Shown here one piece after another: positions 33,191 through 47,300 of a stretch of DNA of 64,000 nt. The number at the start of each line of letters is the position of its first letter. The first letter of the stretch is position 1. The DNA is from Climacium dendroides (taxonomy: Eukaryota; Streptophyta; Bryopsida; Hypnales; Climaciaceae). The notes below the pieces were generated by a model, which saw nothing but the letters and a program-made list of their open reading frames with translations, had not been told where the DNA came from and searched no databases. A program made the position numbers and the translations under genes. The stretch lies in contig OX467088.1 in NCBI GenBank assembly GCA_950106755.1, positions 16,910,001-16,974,000 on the forward strand, in the 5' to 3' direction.

Positions 33191-34399
33191 ATAGTTTGCT
33201 AATTTCTTAATTTTAGAGTGACAAAGTAATTTTGGTTACACCATAGAGTTATATACTATAAATATACATCTATGGTGAAAATTTCAATTTTTTTTAATAC
33301 ATTTTGTATTTGCTATGAATTTTTTCCATTTTTTTTCTTCAAAAATCCACGATAATTTCAAATTTTTCCAAATTTTTTGATGATTTGTTATAGGCACATG
33401 AATTCATCTTTGAAAAATAAATATAATTTTTTTCATTTATATTTAGTTGCAAAGTGGCAATAAATAGAGTGATGAATAATGACACTTGAAATCAAGAAAT
33501 TCAATGATTATGGGCCCATCTTCCAAAAGTTAAACCACGGGCTATTTAAAAAATGACCCAACTACTCAATAATCGAAGACCCTCCTTGTTGATGCATGAC
33601 TGTGAATTTAGAAGAGTTTACATTCCTTCTCTACTCTATTCCACCCAATAACAAATTCTAGTGCTCTAAAGTATCACATGTCTACTCAAGAGCTTGAACA
33701 AGCATAGCCAATATGTTCAAAGTAGCCACTATGTTTGAGAGCTTTATTGAACAAGCATAGCCAATATGCTTGTTCAATAAATATTAGCCAATATTGGCAA
33801 TATTTGTTCCTTCCTAAAATGTAGTTGGATTATGTACAGTGCACACTATTCAACTCTAGTATCATTTAGATAAGGACATCTTCAATGAAATTGGCATACT
33901 AGCTTTCCAAACAAGTTTCTAAATTTGTCATAGGTTTATAATCACATATTGAAATTACTATCATTGGAAGCATATCCCCAAATTACTTTGAATTGACATA
34001 AGAGGACTCAAATTTTAAGACATTAAATCTTTAAGATAATTTCTTTAGAAAGAAAGCTATAAGACAAACATTATAAAGGTTTAAAAAATCATACTTAGAA
34101 AAAAGAAAAGTCATATAAGAAAAAAATTATAGAGGTTTTAAAAAATCATGCTTACAAAAAAGCAAAATCATGTCTACGACATGCCGGGGCACTTAGAGTG
34201 TCCATTAAAAACCATGTGTGAACAAAACTTTGGACCCCCTATATACTTTTTGAATTTTAAATAAAATTAAATGAAAAAATATGAATAGATTTTACTACTT
34301 TGAAAGTTTATGTTTTGAATTATCCTTGATTTTGATGAGAAACATTTATGTTTAGGAATTGCATCATTTGGATAATTTCAGTCTAAAAGCAAGAGTGTT
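33191..34399. other. AT-rich spacer with a perfect hairpin
   Basis: 33746-33780 is a perfect 15-bp stem with a 5-nt loop (TATTGAACAAGCATA / GCCAA / complement); part of it (GAACAAGCATAGCCAATATG) is repeated at about 33698. No gene is seen. Confidence 0.45.
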
Positions 34400-35290
34400 C
34401 AAGATACTTCAACATTTTCAATATGTCCTTAAAATATTTTCTCACAATTACACACATTGGTAGATTGTGAATATCTTTTTTTGTATAAATTTTTTGACCT
34501 TGAAATTTCATGATAAATAAACAATTTCTTAGCCCTTGGAAAGATGTCAAAGTTGGTAGTAGTGAAATGTTTTTTCCCATTGTTTCCCAACACTACACAT
34601 ATTGGTTGATTGTGGATATCTTTTTTTTGTATAGATCCTCTGACCTTTAAATTTGGCACAAATGTTAATAATATAGAGAAGATCTTGTGCCAAGAATTTC
34701 ATGGTAAATAAAAAATTTTGCTCTTGGAAAAGTATCAAAGTTGGTAGTAGTGAAATGGTTTCTTATAGCTACACATGTTGGTAGATTGTAAATATATTTC
34801 TTATTATAAATCTTTTAACCTTCAAATTTGTCACACATGTTATTAACATAAAAATATTGTGAAAAAAATTTCATAGTAAATAAGCAATTTTTCAGCCCTT
34901 GGGAGGGTGTCAAAGTTGGCAATACTAAAATGGTTTCGAGGATTGTTTCTCAAAACAACACATATTGGTAGACTGTAAATATCTTTTTTTTATTTATCTT
35001 TTGGCCTTGGAAATTGAAGCATATATTATTAACATAGAGAACTTGATGTTTCAAAAAATTTATGGAACTTTTTTTTCAATCCTTGGGAGGCTGTCAAAGT
35101 TGGCATTACTGAAAAAAATTCATAGCTACACATGTTGGTAAATTTTGAATATCTTTTTTTTTTTTGAATCTTTTGGCCTTGAAATTCGGTAAATGTGCTA
35201 TTAATATAAAGATGATGTTGTGACAAAAATTTCATGGTAAAATACCAAATTTTTGGCTCCTAGGAAGCTATCAAATTTGGCAATACTAAA
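34400..35290 (+). repeat. Degenerate tandem array, five units of 143-187 bp
   Basis: Each unit contains ACACAT.TTGGTAGATTG followed by AATATCTTTTTTT, then a TTTCATGGTAAATAA-like and a TCAAAGTTGGCA-like block. The ACAT anchors lie at about 34454, 34597, 34773, 34960 and 35130. Units are diverged, as in an old satellite-like array. ORFs here are by-products. Confidence 0.75.
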
Positions 35291-36086
35291 ATTCCGTTCA
35301 CTCTAAATATGAAAACACTATTTTGATTGGTACCCCACTGTATATAAGCATAGTTGTTTACACAAATGACACTAGTATGTATGTGAGATTTGGGCACCTT
35401 CAAGAAGGCTAGAGGGGGCTAGTATATTTTCCACTAGACGTGTTGTACCCTCCTTGTTAGATGCATAAAATTGCTTGAATTCATAGTTTTTTAATCTAGA
35501 ATTTGTGTAAGTGGTGAGGTAATAGCCTCTTGTCACTAAAAAACTTTGTCATAACTTTGTCATTAGATTCAATGTCTAAATATTGTGGATTGTGGATTTG
35601 TTAATTTAAGGTTCTTATATTTAGCTAACTTCAAGATTGATTTTAACCTTGAAAAAATTGTGAGGATGAAAAGTATCCTTTAGATGGTCAAATAAGCTTT
35701 TGGCATATTGAAAAATGGATGATTTCCATCCAATTTTATATCTATAATGTTATTGATGTTGTATCTACATTATTGAATTAAACTCAAAACATTTTAGCTA
35801 TTTATTTTATTTTATATGGGGTAGTCTATCACAAAAATGGTACACAATATAATATATTTCAATATTTTGACCATGTTCTCTTCAAAATTTGATTTTGACA
35901 TTCAAACTGATTCTTTTTTGCTTTCAAGAGAAGATAATATAAGGAAACTTTAAGAGTGTAGTTTCCACCTTAATTTTATACTTTGAAAAATTCCTTGAAA
36001 CAAGAATTTTTCATTGAAGTTTAAAGTTGTGAATCTATAACCACAATTCTAAATATATCCCTAAACATAGAATTTTTAGGTGTCTT
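35291..36086. other. AT-rich spacer
   Basis: No gene recognised. The end (36060-36086) resembles the right edge of the dispersed repeat found at 43195, 50625 and 61210 (TTTTTAGGTGTC). Confidence 0.35.
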
Positions 36087-36090
36087 TTAA

Positions 36091-36540
36091 CCCCTACAAG
36101 ACCAAGTGTTTGTTCAACTTATGAAAGAAATCTTGGATAGCTTCTTATGAAGTCATTTTTGGTTGGATGTTCATGGAATTTGGACACAATGAATGAACAT
36201 GTAACTCCTTGGTGAAAAACTAATTTCTTTTTGGATTGGGTGCCTAGATCAAAAGTTATGATACCTTGAACTTTTGGGATAGCTTAGGTAATTTGGAAAT
36301 CTTTTGGAAATCTTTTGCAAGAAAGCTCATCAACTTTTGAAATTTGGTATGTATGTAACTAATAAAATATGGCATACAATCATCCAAAAAAACAAATTCT
36401 AGTCCTCAAATATCATTGTAAGAGTCGAACTTTGTTAGCTATACTAGGATTGTTTTAAGAAAAAAAAACATTTTCTTTTAATTTCAAGTCCTATTATCTT
36501 GTAATCTATAAGTCAAAATTCTTGAAATTTTTTGCACATA
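36091..36540 (-). mobile_element. Partial TTAA-family element, reversed
   Basis: TTAA (36087-36090) is followed by CCCCTACAAGACCAAGTG, the reverse complement of the family's right end. Further in, AAAAGTTATGATACC and TATTATCTTGTAATCTAT match, in reverse, internal blocks of the 911- and 961-bp copies. The far border is not recognisable. Confidence 0.5.
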
Positions 36541-39500
36541 CTCCAAATGATTGTCTCTAACTTTTCGCCATTTGGATTTCAAATAAATAATTTCCTTATA
36601 GCACAAGAAATCATCAAAAAAATGACTCATGTATTGCTAATTTACTTATTAAAGTGCTTCATGTACAATAAACCTCTTCATTTGTACACACATTCTACAA
36701 ATTGAATGTTTCATAATTCATTTGCTTCAAGTGAAATTGCAAAAAAGACTTACACATTCTTTGTGTATTCAAATTCTTGAGTAAATCAAGCTTACTATAT
36801 GTAAATTCACTTACTTTTCTATATATTTCTTATTTTTTGGCATATCATGTGAAAAAATGTTTCTCACCGTCTAATCTATCTATGCAATCCCCCTCACTCA
36901 TTTTAAATCAGGGCCCTAACTATGCTAAAAAATTACTTTCATTATTGTAAGCGAGGCATTAAATATATCTTTGGGTTCAATAACTATCAATTCAATGGAG
37001 ATTTGTTGGTGACACTAATTTTTCCTTCACAATTGGCTACATAAAGGTATCATTGAGCACTTGCATGACATTATACCAATTGATATAAGCAAACATGAGA
37101 GCAAACTTTCCATCTTGCTAAAAAAATTTCATTTATATGCAAATTTAATGTTAGTTTCTACCGAACACCTATGGTTTAATTATTCTTAAAATAATTGAAG
37201 TATAATTTAAATGAATATATTTATTAATTTGATTGAGTATATTTATTAAAATCAAAACAAAGTAGGGAATCAAAGAGGACATGAAATAGCTAGTTGCAAA
37301 CTCTATTACATGACTTGTATCTATTTAAAAATAAATCAAATAGTAAACTTCAATTGCTTAGTTGATGAAAATTATTCCAAACTCACAACAAACCTTCCTT
37401 AGCATTCTATACAACCTTGCAACCAAAGATAAATATGAATTTGTGACTTACTTATAGGAGTGTGTAGGTAATTATTTTATACCACTACAATTATTTAAAT
37501 AAGATGAAACACACATTACCTATTGCATACTATCATATGATGTGTGAGCAACTCTATTGATATTCTATATAATAAAAATGCCTCTTATACCATTGCAACC
37601 TACTAAAAAGATGGCTTGGTTCTATCTAGTTTGATACCATACTAATCCATGAAGCTTGTACCAATCAAGCAAGGAGATCCATCTAACAATCACCCTATAT
37701 TCAAAACAGAATTATAAATTTGAAGCTTAGTGGTAGAAATCATTCATATTAACACTTTTTCACACAAACAAATTAAAAAGACTAATTTGCACGGCAGTCA
37801 ATGCTCACCAATCAATTTAATTCTTTGTATTACTTAACATTCACTACTCTCTATTCAAGTGTTCAATCAATATGTAAGCATCGAGAAACATTTTTCTTCT
37901 TATCATCAAACATTTAAACTATGTGCACTTTACCTGTTACTAAATGGCCATGCACTAAAATTAAAATATTTCTACAAAAAAAAGAATAACTTTCACAAGC
38001 TTTATAATAAAAAAATTATACATTTGTAAAGCTAGAAGTACCTAACAAGAAGGAACTTATATTTTTTTTCAAACAATTCAAGAATTTTGTTGGAATCTTG
38101 AATTCATTCTTTTCTATTGCAAAAGACAAATATCAAGAAGTTTCAAATTTTTCACCAAATACCAAATTACATCCTAAAGTTCTTTGATTATTTTCCACAA
38201 AAAGTATCAAAAACTATCACCCTCTATTGCATTCAGAATAATTAAAATATAAAAATATTTTTCAAGCTTTCAACCATACAAATTTATACTAAACTACTAT
38301 AAAACATTTGAAGTTAGAAGAAAAGAAATCTTGGACCTTATTTAATAGGGCTAACATAGTTTGGAGGAGTCACTATCATTGTCACTTTTCTATCTCCTTG
38401 GGGTGCCCGAAGTGCCTTAGTTGAACAAGGGGGACTTTGGCGGTGACTTCCTAAGTTGTGCAATAGTCTAAGAAGGGAAAAATGAGTGTCTTCTGAGCAA
38501 ACAGGGTGCAATAACACTATGGATTTGAAAGATATGATAGAGTATCATACATGCTTGAAATGCCCTTGAGAATGCGCATTCAACCATTTAAGTAACGCAT
38601 GATTTGAACTTATGAGTTAAAAGTTCCGCTGTTCAAAGTTGATGGTGTCCTAGTGTCGCCAAAACACTTAAGGGCTAATAGTGAGAGGTTCTCAATAAAT
38701 CCTTTATGGAAATATCATTGAAAAGCTAAGAATAAAAAGAAGCTAAAATAACAAGCATTATAAGTTTCTAAGCTATGAGTCAAAAGTTATGGCTAGGAGA
38801 AGGGTTGTGATGAAGGTGTGACGCCTCCGTTAGTGAATCCAAATCTTTGAAGGGCCATAACTTTGCAAGAACTTATCCAAATAGGACAAGTGAGCAGTCA
38901 ATTAGCATCTATTTGTTGCACAGATGTTCAAAATGGACTTGCGTGTGGGATTTGGAGCTAAGACCTTAATGTTACACTGATTGGAAGCTTGGGAGCCTAA
39001 ACGGTGATGTGACGTCATGATTTTGGTTGGAATTGGGTGGTCTTCCACAACTCAAGTGTGTTTGGGGTTCTCCTTCGACCTAAAATGGGGGTCTGCCAAA
39101 TACTATAAGAGTACTATAGGGAGGGGTTGGTCTCCCTCCTGACTCCCTTTTAAAGCGTTGGTGAGTTTTGGTGACTCAAGGTGGGTGATGCAAATTCACC
39201 ACCAGGTCCAAGGTACCATGGGACATTAGTGTGAGTGTCCCATGATATTGGTTTAATAGAATCCCACTCTTTGCTAGGCCAATATTTATATGTCCAGATG
39301 TATAAGTCCCAATTAGTAACAAAAAGAAAGTACCAAATATTTATGGATCTAGAATGGAATTGGGAAGGGTGATTAGCACTAGTGGGGAGTAGTGCCTCCA
39401 CTCGGTACTTGGACATCAATAGAAATTCCACCCCATGTCACCAAGTGACATGTTTGGTGTCATTAGTGGAATGTGTATATTAACAGTCCCGAGGACTGAG

Positions 39501-42500
39501 ACTTGCTAATAAGAATGGAAAAATGGGAACTAACACTGTGGGTACTTGGCATGTGTAGTCTTAATATATTGCGATTCATGTGACATTGAAGGTAGAGCAT
39601 AGTGAGACCATTAGAAGCTGTAGGGACAATCATCCAACTTTGGAAATTCAAACCATTGGGCTAGTAGTCATGCTGATTATTGTATGCATGCCACAAATGA
39701 AACATAATAGAGGTGTCTAATGTATCCAAAATCAACTTACATTGAGAGGATGACTGTCCAAAATAACTATATGGGCAAGATTTCAATTTTTCTAAAGAAT
39801 TCATTTTCTCAAAGAATCAAAACTCCTAAGGTCAATACACAACTTTCCTCTTCTTAATCAAATTAAAAAAAATTAAAAACATTAAAAATAACATGAAATA
39901 CATTGAAATTTGTACTAATGGTTCTAAATTTGTCATTTTTAATGCATTGAGTATAAAATAGAAAAAATTATATTTCCATCCACACATTATATTATTATAA
40001 CATTATGAGAATGTGAAGGAAAAATTTCAGCCCATTTGGCTTCATAGATTGCATGATATAAGCATTGAAGTTAATCAAAATACTTCACAATTTGCCTTAT
40101 TCGCTTAACTACTTGCCCTCTCTATTAGCTTGTTGCCCAAGGTTAGCTGCCCGTAAACTTTTAAGTCTTATAAATTTTGACTCAAGAACTTGACTGAAAA
40201 TAAATTATATTTCCAAAAATCTTATTGAAATGAAAATCTTTGATGAAAACTTTACTTTCATCCATTCAAAATTTACCTCATAGTAACCTATCCAAGTTTC
40301 CAATTGCCATTGGGTGGACAATTGTCCTCTACGGACAAATCCAATTTAAACTCATTCTATAAATCACATGCACCTATCTAATCTAATACACTAAAGAAAT
40401 TAATTGTTGTGCTTCCAAATCAATCAATACAAATCCTCAATGTAGGATTGATAAAAAAGATAATAACAATCAAATTTGTCTTTAATGAACATTGTTGGAT
40501 CATAGGGGCAACTTTTCTTTGCACACAATTGGCATTTGCTACTATTCATTACAAATGAACTCAAAATTCAATATTTCAACAACTTGAACTATAATATTTC
40601 AGGATTAACTTACTTGAGATCATCATGAGCTTAATCCAATCCAAGAAGCTCCATTCTAATATTGACAAGATTGATTGCTAAAAACAAGTGAAGAGAACAA
40701 ACACAATCTTTAAATTAAAAATCAAAGCAAGCAAAAATGTTGTAAATCCATTGTAGTTTAAGAGGAAATCCAACCCAATTACAAGTCTTTCTCAAAAGCA
40801 ACCCATAGAAATTCTTGCTAAAAACATACATGTCTTATACAAGAGTCTATGGCCAATTTGAATATACATGTTTAGAACCTAAGGATGAAGATTGATCTTG
40901 AATACAAAATTTGGAAAGGATGTAATTTATTCATGCAATGTTCAAAACATCAATGTAAATATGAATTGGAATGTTCTTCCAAATTGCTACTAGGACTTCA
41001 ACAAGAATTGAAGTAATTAAGTAAACAACATGCTCAAATGTTCAATTGGAATGCTTTTACATATAAGGTTGAAGAAGCTATTCCTACCTTTGCTCCATTT
41101 CATAACCTACTTTTTGACTCAAAACCAACCTTTTGAAGATTCATATTTCAATTCTAGTCAAGTCCACTCATCATTTGAGATATCAATGGATTCTTATCCC
41201 TTGAATTCTTACTTCTTAAAAAATAAAGATTGATCTCGAATATTCTATAGACAATGATATTGTTAGAAGCTACTACTCTTCACTTCAAATCTTCATAGAA
41301 AATTTAAAAAACATAAAAGTTTAAGATAATATGAAATTCCTCTATATTTTCCTTCCAAAGGCTAATTAACACAAACTAATTGATGATGACTCTTGATAAC
41401 ATAAGAAGATGCATTTCTTAAAGGGGATGAGAATAGGTTGTGTTACCATACATACTTCAAGAGCATTTGCCAAAATCTCTTACAATCGACTTTCTAAAGT
41501 AGGACCACCCATTCCTGACCAAAGACCCACACCCAACTTGTAAGGTGTAGTTATTTCCAACCAAGGTTGGAACAAATTTCCAATCGAAGCTTGAAATGTG
41601 TTTTTCCTCCTTTTCAAGGTTGGGACTAGTAAGGTCATTATTAATGTCCTAAAGTAGTGAACAAGAAAATAGAAAGTAAGCAAGTGGAAAGTAGTTCTTG
41701 AATGATTGGGATTGGATGATTCTAGACATTGAACATGTCTAGACCAAATTCTACCTTACAAAGTTCATAGTAAGTTCAGTTCAAGCAATAAAATTACCAA
41801 GTTTTTCACAATCACCATCATTTCTATCTTTGCACCTCAAAAAATACTTGCTACACCTTGCACTAAGGTAGATCTACCTAATACCACCATCCACCCAATT
41901 CCGCCACCTATAGGATTCTCCCAATTCTGTCATTGGTCCATTTATTACCACTATCTTTACAACCCATTATCACGATGGCAATGCACTTGGAGAGTGGACA
42001 CGTCAACCTACGCTTTAACAAAGGTATGCTCATGCTTCAACACGGGTCTACTCACAGATTAACAATTTTGCATTGAAAAATCATAGAAAATTCATTTCTT
42101 GCCGGAATGTCCTCATTCTTTCTGCAATTGACTTCACTCAAACTTTTCAATCCCTCTGAAAAATATGGGAGCTCACAAATAGCTTCTCCCAAGTACTAAA
42201 ACCCTCTCTTTGTGGCAAATCCTAACCTGGAGACTTCAATTCAAACCCTAATTACAAGAAGGTGAGTCAAAAAATGAAAACAAGAATCCTCATACAACTG
42301 CAATCTATGTAATGCACATGGATGATTGGAACTGAAAGCATATGTGGAAGCAACAAAGGACTCGATCTTATGCAAAGAATTAACTAGCAAAAGGTATGTT
42401 TGCACTTGGTGTTAAAAAGCGTTGTTACGGAGAGTCTTAGGAACTTACAAATTTAGACCACTTTGAGCAACAAAGGATGGAAGCAATCTTGGGGGCATCC

Positions 42501-43194
42501 AAATGCTCCAAAGCTTATTGGACTTGTTAGTGTATTCTTTGTTTCTACATTGAAGAATGAAGTCAATCCATCCATCACTCATATTAAATTGGTCCTTAGC
42601 GTCCTTACAAGGTGACTTTGGTGCATAAATAAATCACAAGGATGAATTCTAATTCATTTTCGCTCTATCTTGGTATTTTGGAAGTGAAAGTATGAAAGTA
42701 GACTCTTGAGGTGTTGTTGAGAGTTGGTGCAATGCACATTACTTAGCGCAACACTTTCCTATTTTATATTTGGATTTGTTATTGTAGAATTGAATTGCCT
42801 TATGATTGTCAAAAATCATTATTTGGGGACAATTTTTATACTCATCTTCATTGTATACACAACTCAATGTCGTTTCATTACAAGTACAAAGAAGGTGTAT
42901 TAGGAGAAAACTCAATGCTTTCTAGTTAAGTGTATTTTAACACATGTTGAACTATTATACAAATTAGACTAAACATATTGAGAGTTGTAGCACTTTGGTT
43001 TTATTATAATTTTACATAACAAGATTGATGCACATAAAGGCAATTTAGCTTCCTTTGTAACATGTACCTCTAAAGTAGGGACACCTTAGAAATGGGCCAA
43101 GTGCCTTGCAAAGCCACTTGATGGGATGCTCACATTGTGGGCATCTTCTAAATCATTATTCTTGAAGAAATGGTTTCAAATCATTTTGTACCAA
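36541..43194. other. Gene-poor, AT-rich region
   Basis: I see no supportable gene. 39890-40325 holds a degenerate, internally deleted relative of the TTAA element (ATAGATTGCATGATATAAGC). 38330-39700 is slightly GC-richer and may be an old element, but no coding or terminal signal is evident. The rest is A/T-rich. Confidence 0.4.
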
Positions 43195-43360
43195 AAAAAT
43201 CTTTGACTCTTTATAACTTTTGCATACAATTATATCCAAATGATTCATTCTTTGGTGCTTTGAAGTTTCCTATCACTTGCGAATGAGAACATGTAAAATT
43301 TAAATAGTCTAATAATAGAAATGGTCTACTTTAAAAAAGTAGAGATTTTGGATGTCTATA
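43195..43360 (+). repeat. Dispersed repeat R3, copy 1
   Basis: It shares an ordered set of blocks with 50625-50808 and 61210-61430: TAACTTTTGCA, CAAATGAT, TTGAA.TTTCCTATCA, then GTAGAGATTTTGG. All three are in the same orientation. The class is unknown. Confidence 0.5.
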
Positions 43361-44257
43361 TTCTTAATTAAAAAAACAAATATCTCTTTTAAGGATGTGC
43401 TCTACTTTGTACATGGTCTAACTAGGGACACTACATTATTTAAAGAAAAGATTTAAATGTTCATAATCTTTACATTGTCTTTTTTTGTCCAAGGTCATTC
43501 TTACCTTTTCTTAGAAATTTGGGTAGTCATAAAAAATTGAGAAAATTTATGATAAATAATGTATTGTTCAACCTTCATATGTGTTATGAATTCTAAAGTA
43601 TAATTCATCAGATTTGAGGATGTAATGTGCCATTATTACAAATTGTATACAACCATTGAGAATTATTATAAATACATAGGTGCTTACATATTTTGTTGTA
43701 CATACCTTTGAATTCCTTTAAAACAAAATTATCCAATGGTGTGGATGCCACCTTGGCAACACTACAATTGAATTTGTAAGCAAGTTGGAAAAAATTGCTT
43801 TCCCACAAAATTAGAAGTCTTATTTTGTAATACTGAACTTGTTAATTTGGTTATTTGGAATGAGAGACTCCAAACATGTTACTACCGAAAAGTAGTCGAA
43901 TAGTATTTGAATAGACATCACCAAAAAGCTCCAATGTATAGCCCAATAAATAAATAAAGTTTAGCAACAGAAAATCGCCATGCGGCCTTCTCATATTTAA
44001 ATTAACAATTAAATTTCCCATTGATTCTAATTAGATATTCAATGTGTCAAAGCTAATATTTTGATTTTCTTGTTTTTAATTCCTACATGAATCTAAACTT
44101 CCATAATTTTAGTTCACGAAACTGAAACCCTTACATGCAACTGGACATTTTCATATGATTCGAAGTGGCAATAAACAAGAGGAAAAAAAAATATGGCTCA
44201 GTTCCTCTCAAAAGCATTTGAAACCAGAGGTCCTTCAAATTTATTCTTGATCCCCAG
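43361..44257. other. AT-rich 3' flank of TNL B
   Basis: No gene or named element recognised. Not obviously shared with the flanks of TNL A or C. Confidence 0.35.
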
Positions 44258-44380
44258 TCACCCACTGAATACTTCAATGGAAAAGTTGATGTATCCTTGC
44301 TTTTCAACACGAGTGCCAAAAGAACGGTCTAACACAACCCAGGGTCCCCAACTTTTGTCATCGAACGTGATCTTGACGGC
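44258..44380 (-). other. Open +1-frame extension beyond the TNL B stop
   Basis: From the last codons of TNL B, the +1 frame continues as a protein-like 40-residue stretch ending in a TGA at 44258-44260 (containing F-D-D-K-S-W-G-P-W-V-V-L-D-R and Y-I-N-F-S-I-E-V-F). The homologous DNA after TNL A (19690-19758) is recognisable but shifted in frame. It looks like a lost or alternatively spliced C-terminal end of the receptor. Confidence 0.45.
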
Positions 44381-47300
44381 TCTTCAATAAGGTCCCCAAG
44401 TGACTAGAGCGCGTAAAGAAATCAAATGTGCTCTTCCCGGATATCCTGACGACAAGATGGTCCGCATATTTTGGGATGATACTCACAATCGTTGCACAGA
44501 TAACTAGATCAGTTTCGGGATCAAACTCTTCTTTTGTTCTTCCAGCAGCAGCCATTCTGTGCATCATAAAGAATGCTTCCTCAAAAGCTTTGCTAAGCTC
44601 CTCAAGCCCCTCGTGCTGACAAATACCTTGCTCCAACGCCGCTACTGCCGGACAATGACATAGAACGCGATGGAAGTCCACTTTGGGGCCAGAGGATTTA
44701 TCGGTCCATTCTGTCCACAAGGAGAAATTGTGCATAAACTTTGCCCACGACGGAACGACATCTCCTAAAGTTGACCACGATATCAGCGTACATGACTCGG
44801 GCACAAAGGGATCCCTTGATAGACCAGTACATCCCACTAAAAAAGTCTCTTTGAGACTTGCAAATGGTCGTAAATCTGGCAAGCTCTTCAAGCGACTGCA
44901 GTTCACAAGAAAAAGCCCATGCAACTGCAACAGATTCTCCAACCCAGGAAGACTTTCAACAGCCGTACTGGAAACATCAAGGCGTTGCAGATTCGTGAGT
45001 TCACGCAACCCCGGCAGAGCAGTCAGCGCCGAACACGTGTTCAAAAGCAAATCCTCCAAAGAAACAAGGGACTCAAGTCCTGCTATTGAACCCCTGATTG
45101 GCAGGTTCTTCAGGGACAATCTTCTTAAACCAGTCAAGGAACTCAAGCCCCCAATGACAATGGAGCCGCCGGCAAAATCAAGATTGTTAACAATCTCAAC
45201 CACCTCCAAAGTTGGCATGCTACCCAACGCAAGCAGCGCAGGGAATTCCCGGTTCCAACGTGTTAACCGCAGGACTTTCAAAGTACTGGCCAAAGTGCCG
45301 ACAAGGAAAATGCCAGCAGGATTAGCAAATCGCATATTCCACTCCCGTAAATTGGAGCAAGCGGTGAAATCGGGTTCCTGCACCAAGCAATCGCATGAGA
45401 GCTTCACAGACCGAAGCTCCTCCATGTTCTCAGACCATGTCAGAGTCTCCAGGATGAAACTTTTCAGCTTCACACTTCGCAAACACTTCAGCGGGCTGAT
45501 GTCCAAACTCTTCTGCTGGACCAGGTTAATGTCCAGGACCACCAGATTCGACCACTCACGAAGTTTCTCAGGAGGAAAACTGATCACTGAACCTGTTTCA
45601 AGCTTCAGCCTCACAAAAGACGACCAACGTAGACCTGGAGGACCACTCTTCAGACATGAGGGTAAGGTCCTCCCATTCCTCTCATACACACACCATCTTC
45701 GCGACTCCTCCAAGTGAATCTGATGCTCAGCAAAATCGACATACAAATCATGGATGGTGACCTTCAAAGTCTTGTTCTTCTCCCAGTCTTCAATTAGCGA
45801 GTTCCTTCGTAAGTTCTTCATCTGCAACGCAGCACCACAATGCAACACCAACAAACGATTCAATATTGCCATATCATTCAACTTGATGGAACGAAATACT
45901 CCAACAGTGTAATTGAACGCCAAACTAAAGAAACCTCCGAAACGTCATTGTATGGATTTCTCCTTTCACCCCAAATTTGAATGCTTACAGTTCACGAATT
46001 GAAGTTAACCTCCAAGAATTTGACTTTCGATTGGAAATACAAACAATAGAAATTAACAGGGAGGCCGCCAATGTTCTCAGCTACAATCGAGGTCCTCAAA
46101 AACTTCTCGCCCTTACTAGCAAGGGTGTGAGGTAATCGATAATTGTTGGATGCGAAAACCTTGAAACTATGAGCTCTCGCCATCTCTAAAAGCACAAAAC
46201 TAGGACAACGATTTGCAATTCGGTCGAAAAAAAGAATGGATAACAAGGGTGGCAAGACACCACTATTTATAGAGGGGCTCTCGTAGTTGGAAAAAATATA
46301 AAGCAAGAAAACTTGGGCAAGATGGCGACTGTGCACACTCACCTTATATATAGTCTGCTCTTCATCCATGCCATGGATCGAAACCAACCAGTCGCAAAGA
46401 TCATGGACATTATTCAGCTTTCCACGAGGTGCAAACACGGCGATGTCAAGGAAAAGGAGTCGGTCTTCTTCACTGGGCAAGGCGTCGTAACCTGCTCGGA
46501 GGATGTCAAACACGGAGTGATTGTAAAACCATCTCCTTTCCTGCAAGATCTTGGACTTGTGGAGCCACTGAAGGGGATCGTGTGCATCAATACCCCTCAG
46601 ATAGGACCCCAACGCTTGCAACGACAACGGATGATAGTGTCCAAAAATCAACCTGTTGTGGTATCTGAATCCAGGCCTCTTCCCGTTTAGAAAAAAACAC
46701 CGCTCGATACAAGACTTCAGAACTTCCATCTCCTCAACTGAGAACGGTGAGAGAAGACGTTCCGGCGCGAGTGCATGCCGTTGAAAGAATCTCAAGGCCT
46801 CACCTTTATCCAAAGTTGGAACCTGGATATACGAAACCTTCTCACGAGGTATGCTTCCAATCTTCCAACGAAACTGAACTAAAGGGATTTCAATGAGTTT
46901 CCCTTCCAACACATTTTTTAGATTCTCCAAACTACGAGATGTTACAATTGCTTTGCTGCTTGAGCTCAAGCAGCTTAGAAGGATCTGCACACTTTCAGTG
47001 CTTCCCTCAGGCACATTGTCCAAGGCCAGAAATACATGTCGCCTCGGCAAGACCTTTCTTAAAATGTCATTACCCTGCGACAAGAACAACAAACCTTATG
47101 TCAATGGACGCATACTGCAAGCACACTCGGTCTTAGCCAACATCTCGAAAAAACTAACTTCAATGTCAAAAGCAGTGTTTCATCAATTCAATCAACGAAT
47201 TTGACAACGAATTAGTCACAGCTCAACTGGTGGAAACCTGTTCAACGCTTGAAATTCTTCTCAATAGTTCTGGCCTAGCATCAGTCAGCGACTCCAAAAT

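Noticed and set aside
34400..35290. CRISPR-like array
   Set aside because: The repeats are long, contiguous and diverged without spacers, in a plant nuclear context.
44683..45717. 344-codon open frame on the plus strand
   Set aside because: It is antisense to exon 5 of TNL B. The LRR codons leave the opposite frame open. The same happens opposite exon 5 of TNL A (20393-21007).
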